In this document: positions 6,938 through 13,721 of the stretch, piece after piece
Layout of the letters: every line of letters starts with the position of its first letter
Numbering within the stretch: position 1 is the first letter of the stretch
From: Actinomycetota bacterium
GTDB lineage: Bacteria > Actinomycetota > Actinomycetes > S36-B12 > UBA5976
DNA: 16,505 bases
Direction of reading: 5' to 3'
Assembly (NCBI GenBank): GCA_016870945.1
Contig: VGAH01000015.1
Location: 1-16,505, forward strand
Notes under the pieces: model-generated
Told to the model about the DNA's origin: nothing
What the model saw: the letters and a program-made list of their open reading frames with translations, nothing else
Databases searched by the model: none
Translations under genes and position numbers: made by a program

Positions 6938-8764
6938 GTGAGCGTTCTGCTACGAGTGGTTGCCTGCGGGTCAGTAGATGACGGCAAGTCCACACTGATC
7001 GGACGTTTACTAGTCGAAACCGATTCAGTGCCCCTAGACACTTTGGAACAAGCCAAGTTTTCAAGAGAAGCCGGTTCAACGATTCCTCTAGGTGAGATCG
7101 ACTACTCGTTGCTCACCGACGGTCTGCAAGCAGAACGCGAACAAGGAATCACTATTGACGTCGCCTACAGGCAGTTCGAACTTCCCTCTGGCAAGCGGGT
7201 GATCGTTGCAGACGCACCAGGCCACGAGCAATACACCCGCAATATGGCAGTGGCAGCTTCACGTTCTGATTTAGCAATTCTGTTGATAGACGCCGCCCGA
7301 GGCGTATCGAAACAGACGCACCGTCATCTAACCGTCTGCGCGCTAATGGGTGTCAAAGATGTCGTCTTCGCAATCAACAAATTGGACGTGTTGGGTTATG
7401 ACAAAGACGCCTTCGATCGAATCGTCGATCAGGCGACTGTGACTGCGAATCGAATGGGTGTCGAGCGAATCACTGCCGTGCCGGTTTCGGCACTAAATGG
7501 CGTAAACGTCACCGCTCGAAGTTCGCAAACGCCCTGGTACCTCGGCCCGACAGTGCTAGAGGCGCTAGTGGCTTTTGAACCGGTAACAGCAAATGTCGAG
7601 ACGCGCTTGCCCGTGCAAATGGTTCTTCGCACCGAGCAATCTCGCGTTTACGCAGGAACCCTGGTTAGTGGCGCAGTGCACCTCGATGACGAAATCATGG
7701 TTGCCAGCTCGGGTGCGAAATCTCGAGTAATCAAGATCCATACCCCTCAAGGAATTGCCGAAAACGCCTACGCGGGCACTGCCATCGGGCTTGAGCTAAA
7801 AGATCAAGTCGATGTCACGCGTGGTGACTTACTAACCCCCGTCAAGTACCCGGCAAAACCAGCCGATCGATTTGCCGCTGACGTGGTTTGGCTGGGCGAA
7901 AGCCCCTTGGTTCATGGCCGCTCATATTTACTGATTAGTGGGCCACTTCAGGTGCCAGCGACCATTCTGACTTTGCGCCACAAACTAGATGTTGAAACCG
8001 GTGCCCACGAGGCAGCTCGCGTACTTCACATGAACGACGTAGGCGCGGTTGAACTTGCTACCGATAGACCCGTAGCACTTGACCCCTACGACTTATCGCG
8101 TGACACCGGGGGCTTCGTTTTGGTAGATCGTTTAACGGCAGACACGGTGGCAGCAGGCATGGTCAAACACGCGATGCGGCGGTCTTTCAACGTGGTGCCA
8201 CACATTTATCAAATTGATCGTGGTGCCAGAGCACAGCAGAAGGCGCAAAAAGCCAAAGTGATATGGCTTACTGGACTTCCTGGCTCAGGTAAATCGACGA
8301 TCGCGAATGAAGCAGAACGAAAGCTCCACTCGTTAGGCCTTCATACCTACGTGCTAGACGGTGACAACCTACGCACGGGGTTAAACAAAGACCTTGGCTT
8401 CACGCCGGAAGACCGTGCCGAAAACGTCAGACGGGTCGGTGAGGTTGCCCGTCTGCTCTTTGATGCGGGCCTGATAGTTCTAGTGGCGCTGGTTAGCCCT
8501 TTTAGGGCAGATCGAGAGAAGGTTCGAACATTGTTTGAACCAGGCGATTTCGTCGAGATCTACGTATCTACACCGGTAGAGGTTTGCCAACAGCGAGACC
8601 CCAAAGGCCTTTATAAGAAAGCAGCAGCCGGTTCTCTACCTAACCTCACGGGTGTGGGGCAAGGCTACGAAGAGCCGAGTGCGCCCGAGCTGGTGCTGCG
8701 AGGCGATGGTGATTTGAGTGACGAGGCCGATCAACTCGTTCGTGCTGTGTTGGGTGAACCTTGA
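6938..8764 (+). CDS. cysNC: Bifunctional sulfate adenylyltransferase subunit 1 / adenylylsulfate kinase
   Basis: Fusion protein of 608 residues that completes PAPS synthesis. Residues 1 to about 425 are the CysN GTPase: G1 GSVDDGKST (11-19), the switch region EREQGITID (66-74), G3 DAPGH (92-96), G4 NKLD (147-150), then beta-barrel domains. From about 439 comes CysC, APS kinase (EC 2.7.1.25), with P-loop GLPGSGKST (446-454), DGDNLRTGLNKDLGF (474-488), S520 in VSPFRADR, and KGLYKKA (556-562). NodQ and mycobacterial CysNC have the same order. GTG 6938 gives the normal CysN start just before the G1 loop, with AGAGGG at 6921-6926 as a possible ribosome site. A longer frame back to 6860 would run far into cysD and is unlikely. 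The gene follows the cysD stop by one base. Its end overlaps purE on the other strand by 34 bases. Confidence 0.94.
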   Translation: MSVLLRVVACGSVDDGKSTLIGRLLVETDSVPLDTLEQAKFSREAGSTIPLGEIDYSLLTDGLQAEREQGITIDVAYRQFELPSGKRVIVADAPGHEQYTRNMAVAASRSDLAILLIDAARGVSKQTHRHLTVCALMGVKDVVFAINKLDVLGYDKDAFDRIVDQATVTANRMGVERITAVPVSALNGVNVTARSSQTPWYLGPTVLEALVAFEPVTANVETRLPVQMVLRTEQSRVYAGTLVSGAVHLDDEIMVASSGAKSRVIKIHTPQGIAENAYAGTAIGLELKDQVDVTRGDLLTPVKYPAKPADRFAADVVWLGESPLVHGRSYLLISGPLQVPATILTLRHKLDVETGAHEAARVLHMNDVGAVELATDRPVALDPYDLSRDTGGFVLVDRLTADTVAAGMVKHAMRRSFNVVPHIYQIDRGARAQQKAQKAKVIWLTGLPGSGKSTIANEAERKLHSLGLHTYVLDGDNLRTGLNKDLGFTPEDRAENVRRVGEVARLLFDAGLIVLVALVSPFRADREKVRTLFEPGDFVEIYVSTPVEVCQQRDPKGLYKKAAAGSLPNLTGVGQGYEEPSAPELVLRGDGDLSDEADQLVRAVLGEP

Positions 8765-9246
8765 GCCCGCGAGGCTTTTGCCTGATCTCGCATGAACTGC
8801 TGGTAACGCTCAGCTAACGCGGTATCGGCCGCTGCGAGAATGCGCACCGCCAAGAGGCCGGCATTCTTTGCGTTACCCACACCAACAGTCGCTACGGGTA
8901 CGCCAGCAGGCATTTGAGCTATCGAAAGTAATGAGTCGATGCCATCAAGATTTGCGCTAGGCACTGGCACACCAATTACGGGCAACGCAGTGATCGAGGC
9001 AAGCATGCCCGGTAGGTGAGCCGCCCCCCCGGCACCGGCAATAACTACTTTCAAGCCGCGCATAATCGAAGTGACCCCGTACTCGACCATGTCATGTGGG
9101 GTGCGATGGGCTGAGACAACAAGGACTTCGTGGGGCACAGCGAAGTCGGCAAGAACATCCGCGGCAGGCTGCATCACCGAAAGGTCGGATTTACTGCCCA
9201 TCACAACCCCTACTAGAGGTTTAGCACCTGAGATGGGTTCTGCCAT
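8731..9246 (-). CDS. purE: 5-(carboxyamino)imidazole ribonucleotide mutase
   Basis: Class I PurE (EC 5.4.99.18) rearranges N5-CAIR to CAIR in de novo purine synthesis, taking the product of PurK encoded just upstream. 171 residues, normal length. Motifs are VVMGSKSDLSVM (14-25), the catalytic-histidine segment SAHRTP (45-50), AGAGGAAHLPGMLA (70-83) and SIAQMPAGVPVATVGVGNAKNAGLLA (about 108-133). ATG 9246 shares one base with the purK stop in a TAATG junction, indicating translational coupling. The C-terminal tail is serine/alanine/arginine-rich and overlaps the end of the convergent cysNC. Confidence 0.95.
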   Translation of the reverse strand: MAEPISGAKPLVGVVMGSKSDLSVMQPAADVLADFAVPHEVLVVSAHRTPHDMVEYGVTSIMRGLKVVIAGAGGAAHLPGMLASITALPVIGVPVPSANLDGIDSLLSIAQMPAGVPVATVGVGNAKNAGLLAVRILAAADTALAERYQQFMRDQAKASRAQGSPNTARTS

Positions 9247-10385
9247 TAGCGAATCGTGCCTGAAAGTCGGTCGGCTGCGTGTTGGGCCCGTGCTAGTGCC
9301 CGACTTGGGTCTGAGTCACTCACATTCACGTGGGCAAGCTTGCGGCCTAGCTTGAATTCTTTGCCATATATATGGACGCGGGCGCCCGGGTCGTGGGCTA
9401 ACACGTGGTTCAAGACAGATTCGTCAACAGGATTCACCCCGAGCACATTCACCATCACCGTGTAAGGCCAGGTTGGCTTCACCGAGCCAAGAGGTAAGTC
9501 AAGAACCGCTCGCAAGTGATTCTCGAATTGGCTGGTGACTGCCCCGTCGATGCTCCAGTGTCCTGAGTTGTGAGGGCGCATCGCCAATTCATTTACCAAG
9601 AGCTGCCCGTCTGGCATACAGAACAACTCAACCGCCAACATGCCCGTGACCTCGGACTTCGAGGCAAGCTCCATCGCCAAGCGCTGAGCTGCTATGCCCG
9701 TCGCTTCGTCGATGTCAGGGGCTGGCGCGATCACATTGGTGCAGATTCCGTCAACTTGAGTTGTTTGCACGACCTGATAGGCCAGCCCTTGCCCGTGTGG
9801 ACTACGAGCAACCTGAGCTGAAAGTTCTTGCCTGAATTCACAGAATTCTTCAACTACCCAGCCGGGTGATTCGACACCATCTAGTGAACTCAGATCGCTG
9901 TCGTCTCGTAGAACCCAAACACCCTTACCGTCATAGCCCCCCACCGAACGTTTAACTACTAGCGGCCAAGCAACACCGGTTCGCAAGAAATCTCGAACCA
10001 TGTCTTTTACGTTGCCTGGGCCCCCATGCCATTTCGGTTGGGGCACGCCCCATTTTGCGAGCTGCTCTCGAAGGTGCAGCTTGTCTTGAACTAGCTCTAG
10101 GCTTTTGGGCGAAGGACGCAACACATGACCTGCCGAAAGCAACTCTTCAAGTACGCCACGCGGTACGTGCTCGTGATCAAAAGTAATGACGTCGACACCC
10201 TTGGCGGCCTGTAACACATCATTCACATTGCGATAGTCACCCACCACGACTTCGGCGAGATTCAAAACGCTGGTATCACTCGGTGACGCTAGAACCCGTA
10301 TTTCGATGCCTAATGACGGCGCCGCCTGCGCCATCATGCGCGCGAGTTGCCCACCGCCGATGATGAGAACCTTGCGGCTAATCAC
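9246..10385 (-). CDS. purK: 5-(carboxyamino)imidazole ribonucleotide synthase
   Basis: ATP-grasp enzyme (EC 6.3.4.18) carboxylating AIR with bicarbonate and ATP to N5-CAIR. 379 residues. The N-terminus VLIIGGGQLARMM (6-18) is the standard PurK opening, FDHEHVP (69-75) matches the family's FEHEHVP-type stretch, and KRSVGGYDGKGVWVL (145-159) contributes to the ATP site. VNELAMRPHNSGHWSIDG (264-281) is the conserved active-site region, followed by SQFENHLRAVL (285-295). The start is GTG 10385; GGAAAAG about 11 bases upstream could act as a weak ribosome site. It lies 29 bases after birA and overlaps purE by one base, so birA-purK-purE probably form one leftward transcript. Confidence 0.95.
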   Translation of the reverse strand: MISRKVLIIGGGQLARMMAQAAPSLGIEIRVLASPSDTSVLNLAEVVVGDYRNVNDVLQAAKGVDVITFDHEHVPRGVLEELLSAGHVLRPSPKSLELVQDKLHLREQLAKWGVPQPKWHGGPGNVKDMVRDFLRTGVAWPLVVKRSVGGYDGKGVWVLRDDSDLSSLDGVESPGWVVEEFCEFRQELSAQVARSPHGQGLAYQVVQTTQVDGICTNVIAPAPDIDEATGIAAQRLAMELASKSEVTGMLAVELFCMPDGQLLVNELAMRPHNSGHWSIDGAVTSQFENHLRAVLDLPLGSVKPTWPYTVMVNVLGVNPVDESVLNHVLAHDPGARVHIYGKEFKLGRKLAHVNVSDSDPSRALARAQHAADRLSGTIR

Positions 10386-10414
10386 CTAATGCAATCTTTT
10401 CCGGTTGGTGTCTC

Positions 10415-11239
10415 TTAAGCACTTCTGACCTCGATCGCGGTATCTGAATTGAGTTCCATGATCTCGCCATTTGGTAGTTCAACAAGTAACTGGCCCTGTG
10501 GGTCAACATCTCGCGCGTAGCCACTCAGAAGCTCACCGCCGCGCTTGAAGTTCACGTTGATTCCGAGGGTTTCGCAAGATTTGAGATACCGCTGGCGAAC
10601 CTCTTCGTTTCCGACCGTCAACCACTGGCTTTGCCACTGAAAGTAGGCATCATGAAAGTTCGATAGTAGGTGAGCTGCTAAGTCAGTTATTGGCACTTTC
10701 TTACGGGTTACCATCGATAACGAGACAGCAGATTCAATCTTGTTCATTTCATCGAGGCTTTGATAGACGTTTAACCCCACGCCTACGACGCAAACTTGTT
10801 GGGCACTTTGACTCAATACCCCGCCTATTTTGCGTGAACTCTTACCATCGAGATTCGGCTCTCGAACCATGATGTCGTTTGGCCACTTCAATGCGGCCTC
10901 AAAGCCACCGTTAAGGAGGCCCTGCACGGCATCTCTTGTGGCAAGGGCTAATAAAACGCCTGCCCATGGCCAAGACTCTGGGGGTGTTTTAGGGCGCAAT
11001 GCGACAGATAACAAAAGGGCGCTGTCAGCTGGGGCCAACCACGTGTTTGCGCCGCGACCCCGTCCACTCGTTTGCTCACCGGCAATCAGACAAGCCCCTT
11101 CGTCGGGCAACGCAGCTAGTAGTGCCTGATTGGTTGAGTCGATTGATGGCACGAACTTTGGGGCGCCCCACTGCCAACCATTAGCCTTTAGTTGCGGTAC
11201 CAATAGGTCGGTATCGACGCGACCTGAACTCGCCATCAC
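10415..11239 (-). CDS. birA: Biotin--[acetyl-CoA-carboxylase] ligase
   Basis: Biotin protein ligase (EC 6.3.4.15) forms biotinyl-AMP and attaches biotin to the BCCP lysine of acyl-CoA carboxylase; the target is encoded divergently nearby (accA, K550). 274 residues, group I type: there is no N-terminal helix-turn-helix, so it should not act as the biotin-operon repressor. Motifs (numbered from GTG) are SIDSTNQALL (32-41), GEQTSGRGRGANTW (54-67), KWPNDI (118-123), RKIGGVL (136-142) and VVGVGLNV (151-158), with a small C-terminal SH3-like domain (GYARDVDPQGQLLVEL). The biotin-binding loop reads GRGRGANTW instead of the usual GRGRxGRxW. GTG 11239 and ATG 11236 are adjacent starts; a TAACGT six bases before the GTG favours a leaderless GTG start. 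Confidence 0.93.
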   Translation of the reverse strand: MMASSGRVDTDLLVPQLKANGWQWGAPKFVPSIDSTNQALLAALPDEGACLIAGEQTSGRGRGANTWLAPADSALLLSVALRPKTPPESWPWAGVLLALATRDAVQGLLNGGFEAALKWPNDIMVREPNLDGKSSRKIGGVLSQSAQQVCVVGVGLNVYQSLDEMNKIESAVSLSMVTRKKVPITDLAAHLLSNFHDAYFQWQSQWLTVGNEEVRQRYLKSCETLGINVNFKRGGELLSGYARDVDPQGQLLVELPNGEIMELNSDTAIEVRSA

Positions 11240-11245
11240 GGCGTC

Positions 11246-11251
11246 ACGTTA
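11246..11251 (-). promoter_or_regulatory. Putative -10 element of birA-purK-purE (TAACGT, leaderless)
   Basis: TAACGT on the minus strand matches TANNNT and ends exactly six bases before GTG 11239. That places the GTG at about +1, the standard geometry of leaderless actinobacterial transcripts. No Shine-Dalgarno is seen before the gene. The same hexamer and spacing occur before the GT2 gene at 3458-3463. No clear -35. Confidence 0.45.
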
Positions 11252-11291
11252 CGCAATGCGCGACGGTTCGAAGCGCGAGTGCGGCAGCCTT

Positions 11292-11298
11292 AAGGGGG
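11292..11298 (+). promoter_or_regulatory. Strong ribosome binding site of accD
   Basis: AAGGGGG ends six bases before ATG 11305. It is the best Shine-Dalgarno in the window and fixes the accD start. Most other genes here rely on coupling overlaps or possibly leaderless mRNA. Confidence 0.7.
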
Positions 11299-11304
11299 CT
11301 AACG

Positions 11305-12876
11305 ATGTCAAAGGAATCTGCGTCGACTGCGGGAAAGATCGAATCGCTTGATTCCAGGCGTGATTCCGCGAGCGTTGGTCTGTCTGAGAAAGCAGCTGCC
11401 AGGCAACACCCAAAAGGCAAGCTCACCGCTCGTGAGCGCATCGAGTTGCTATGTGATTTGGGCTCATTCGTCGAACTAGATGAGCTGGTTCGCCATCAGT
11501 CGCACCACTTCGACATGTTCGACGACCGCCCTTACACGGACGGGGTCGTGACCGGTTACGCAACCATCGACGGCCGACAAGTGGTCGTGTTTTCACAAGA
11601 TTTCGCAATCATGGGGGGCAGTCTGGGTGAGTCTGCCGGAAACAAAATCACCAAGATCATGGATCTTGCTGCCTCGACCGGTTGTCCCATCATCGGAATC
11701 CACGACTCGGGTGGGGCTCGCATTCAAGAAGGTGTCGCATCACTTGCAATGTTTGGTGAGATTTTCCGCCGAAACACTGAGCTCTCAGGGGTCGTGCCGC
11801 AGATATCTTTGATTTTAGGGCCGTGCGCTGGGGGTTCTGTCTACTCGCCCGCGTTGACCGATTTCACAGTCATGGTTGACGACACCTCGTACATGTTCAT
11901 AACCGGGCCAGATGTCATCAAGACCGTTACCGGCGAAGATGTCGCCGCAGAAGAGTTAGGCGGTTCTAGAACACACACCACTAAGTCTGGTGTTGCTCAC
12001 CATCGCGCACCCGACGAACAGTCAGCTTTCGACTACGTGAGGGACTTGCTTTCTTATTTGCCTTCTAACAACCTGCAAAGGGCGCCGTCTTACCCCAATC
12101 AGGCAGACCTCGAAGTTGGGTCGCACGACCTCGAGATGGATTCATTGATACCTGATTCGCCGAGTCAGCCTTATGACATGCACGTGTTGGTCGCGCACGT
12201 CTTAGACGACGACCAATTCTTAGAGGTCCACGCGAATTGGGCGCCTAATGTGATGGTTGGATTCGGGCGGGTTGAAGGGCACCCGGTTGGCATCATCGCG
12301 AACCAGCCGATGCACTTGGCAGGAACCCTAGATATCGAAGCCTCAGAAAAGGCTTCGAGGTTCGTGCGAACCTGCGACGCGTTCAACGTGCCGATTCTGA
12401 CCTTCGTTGACGTCCCGGGTTTTCTTCCGGGGGTCGATCAAGAGTACGGCGGCATCATTCGGCACGGGGCAAAACTGATCTACGCGTATTCCGAAGCGAC
12501 GGTGCCCTTGATAACAGTGATAACTCGCAAGGCTTACGGCGGTGCTTACGTAGTAATGGGCTCAAAGCACCTAGGTGCTGATCTGAATTTGGCTTGGCCA
12601 ACCGCTCAGATTGCTGTTATGGGCGCACAAGGTGCAATAAACATTCTCTTTCGTAAACAGATTGCTCAAGCCAAAGACTCGGCTGCCGAGGCAAAGAAAC
12701 GCATCACCGAGTACGAAGAGACTTTGGACAACCCTTACATTGCCGCAGAGAGGGGCTGGGTTGATGCAGTGATAAAGCCCAGCGAGACTAGGTCGCAGAT
12801 AACCCGCGCTCTTCGCATGCTGAGGGATAAACGAGCGACACAACCGCCTAAGAAGCACGGAAACATCCCACTGTGA
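11305..12876 (+). CDS. accD: Acyl-CoA carboxylase beta chain (carboxyltransferase)
   Basis: Carboxyltransferase subunit moving CO2 from carboxybiotin to acetyl- or propionyl-CoA, for malonyl-CoA (fatty acid synthesis) or methylmalonyl-CoA. 523 residues, normal for PccB/AccD5-like chains. The crotonase-like N-terminal half shows DSGGARIQEGV (134-144) and GPCAGGSVYSPALTDF (172-187). The C-terminal half shows VDVPGFLPGVDQEYGGIIRHGAK (368-390), RKAYGGAYVVMGSKHLGAD (408-426) and AWPTAQIAVMGAQGA (430-444). At V416, the place where the Streptomyces literature puts a substrate-selecting Asp (propionyl) or Ile (acetyl also accepted), there is a valine, so specificity is open. It heads the operon accD-accE-maf-accA-punA-glbO and ends in a GTGA overlap with accE. 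Confidence 0.93.
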   Translation: MSKESASTAGKIESLDSRRDSASVGLSEKAAARQHPKGKLTARERIELLCDLGSFVELDELVRHQSHHFDMFDDRPYTDGVVTGYATIDGRQVVVFSQDFAIMGGSLGESAGNKITKIMDLAASTGCPIIGIHDSGGARIQEGVASLAMFGEIFRRNTELSGVVPQISLILGPCAGGSVYSPALTDFTVMVDDTSYMFITGPDVIKTVTGEDVAAEELGGSRTHTTKSGVAHHRAPDEQSAFDYVRDLLSYLPSNNLQRAPSYPNQADLEVGSHDLEMDSLIPDSPSQPYDMHVLVAHVLDDDQFLEVHANWAPNVMVGFGRVEGHPVGIIANQPMHLAGTLDIEASEKASRFVRTCDAFNVPILTFVDVPGFLPGVDQEYGGIIRHGAKLIYAYSEATVPLITVITRKAYGGAYVVMGSKHLGADLNLAWPTAQIAVMGAQGAINILFRKQIAQAKDSAAEAKKRITEYEETLDNPYIAAERGWVDAVIKPSETRSQITRALRMLRDKRATQPPKKHGNIPL

Positions 12877-13079
12877 CAGAGGGCATCTACTTTCTCAAAG
12901 GCAGACCAGACGAGTCAGAAATCGCAGCAGTCGCGGTGGCACTTCATGCGATCGGTGAAGAAATCAAACAGCGTCGGGCTAGCGAATCAGAAACATGGTC
13001 GCCCGCCCCAGCAACACTGCGAACCTGCCCAAGCCCGGGCTTAGATGCTTGGTGGGCCTCACAATTTAGGTTGCCCTGA
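12873..13079 (+). CDS. accE: Acyl-CoA carboxylase epsilon subunit
   Basis: Small 68-residue protein fitting the actinobacterial AccE/PccE family, which stabilises and stimulates the alpha-beta carboxylase complex. The N-terminal LKGRPDESEIAAVAVALHAI resembles the family's RGxPxxEExAAvxAvL pattern. Tryptophans in ETWSPAPATLR and LDAWWASQFRLP match the usual end. Position between the beta chain and maf/alpha chain agrees with gene orders in other actinobacteria. GTG 12873 overlaps the accD stop as GTGA, so translation is probably coupled. Confidence 0.87.
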   Translation: MTEGIYFLKGRPDESEIAAVAVALHAIGEEIKQRRASESETWSPAPATLRTCPSPGLDAWWASQFRLP

Positions 13080-13699
13080 GCCCCAGTCTTGAAGTAGTTC
13101 TGGCCTCTAGCTCTAAAGCGCGAGCGCGCTTGTTGATAGACGCCGGGCTAGCTATCAAAACTCATAGGCCAGATGTTGACGAAGACGCCATCATGAACGA
13201 GGCGTTATCTCGGGGCTTAACACTCGAAGACGCGCTCATTGCAATAGCCACCGCGAAGGCAATGACGGTGCCCGAAGATGGCACGCCGAAAATAGTCATT
13301 GCCGGGGATTCAAACTTGCGTTTTGACGGGGAAGTAATGGGTAAACCCTTAAATCGCGAAGATGTCTTTAGCAGATGGACTCGCTTGAGTGGTAACTCTG
13401 GTGAGTTGATAACCGCACATGTTCTGCGTCTGTTACCAGAAGAACTCATTGCCACCGGCGTAGAAAACTCGAGGGTGGATTTTGCCGAAGTAAGCGAGGA
13501 CGAAATACGTGCTTATGCCCAGACTGCTGAACCCTTGATGGCGGCGGGATCTTTCACTCTAGAAGGTCTCGGATCAGCATTCGTGTCAAAGATCGAAGGC
13601 AGTGCCTCGAATGTGCAAGGGCTATCACTGCCACTTCTTCGTCTGCTAACGCGTGAACTCGGCATCGAGTGGATAAGTCTTTGGCAACAGACCAATTGA
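13076..13699 (+). CDS. maf: Maf family nucleoside triphosphate pyrophosphatase (CTG start)
   Basis: Maf proteins hydrolyse non-canonical or house-cleaning nucleoside triphosphates to monophosphates. The conserved N-terminus LEVVLASSSKARARLLIDAG lies upstream of the first TTG at 13130 and is needed for the fold, so the gene must start further left. The frame is closed by TAG at 13067-13069, and the only plausible initiator is CTG 13076, overlapping the accE stop as CTGA, with AGG at 13068-13070 as a weak ribosome site. This gives 207 residues, the normal length. Other signatures are AGDSNLRFDGEVMGKPL with the catalytic Asp, TRLSGNSGELITAHVL, AEPLMAAGSFTLEGLGSAFV and NVQGLSLPLLRLL. Which nucleotide it prefers is not predictable. 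A maf gene among acc genes is common in actinobacteria. Confidence 0.9.
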   Translation: MSPSLEVVLASSSKARARLLIDAGLAIKTHRPDVDEDAIMNEALSRGLTLEDALIAIATAKAMTVPEDGTPKIVIAGDSNLRFDGEVMGKPLNREDVFSRWTRLSGNSGELITAHVLRLLPEELIATGVENSRVDFAEVSEDEIRAYAQTAEPLMAAGSFTLEGLGSAFVSKIEGSASNVQGLSLPLLRLLTRELGIEWISLWQQTN

Positions 13700-13721
13700 G
13701 CCTGCAACTTAGGATTCACTA

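Larger units (their letters stand above)
11240..11304. promoter_or_regulatory. Divergent intergenic region birA / accD
   Basis: These 65 bases must contain the promoters for the leftward birA-purK-purE and rightward accD operons. The birA -10 candidate is at its left edge and the accD ribosome site at its right. For accD no convincing -10/-35 pair is visible. No clear BirA-type long inverted repeat is seen, consistent with BirA lacking a DNA-binding domain. Confidence 0.5.

Noticed and set aside
8763..8779. Small hairpin GAGCC / GGCTT after the cysNC stop followed by TT
   Set aside because: The stem is only 5 bp with one wobble and a very short T-run, and it lies in purE coding sequence; too weak to call a terminator.
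12571..12858. 95-residue open frame on the minus strand inside accD
   Set aside because: Antisense to a well-conserved carboxyltransferase region, with no family features; a shadow frame.
13130..13699. Maf starting at TTG 13130
   Set aside because: This start removes the conserved LASSSKARARLL segment that lies in the same open frame immediately upstream.
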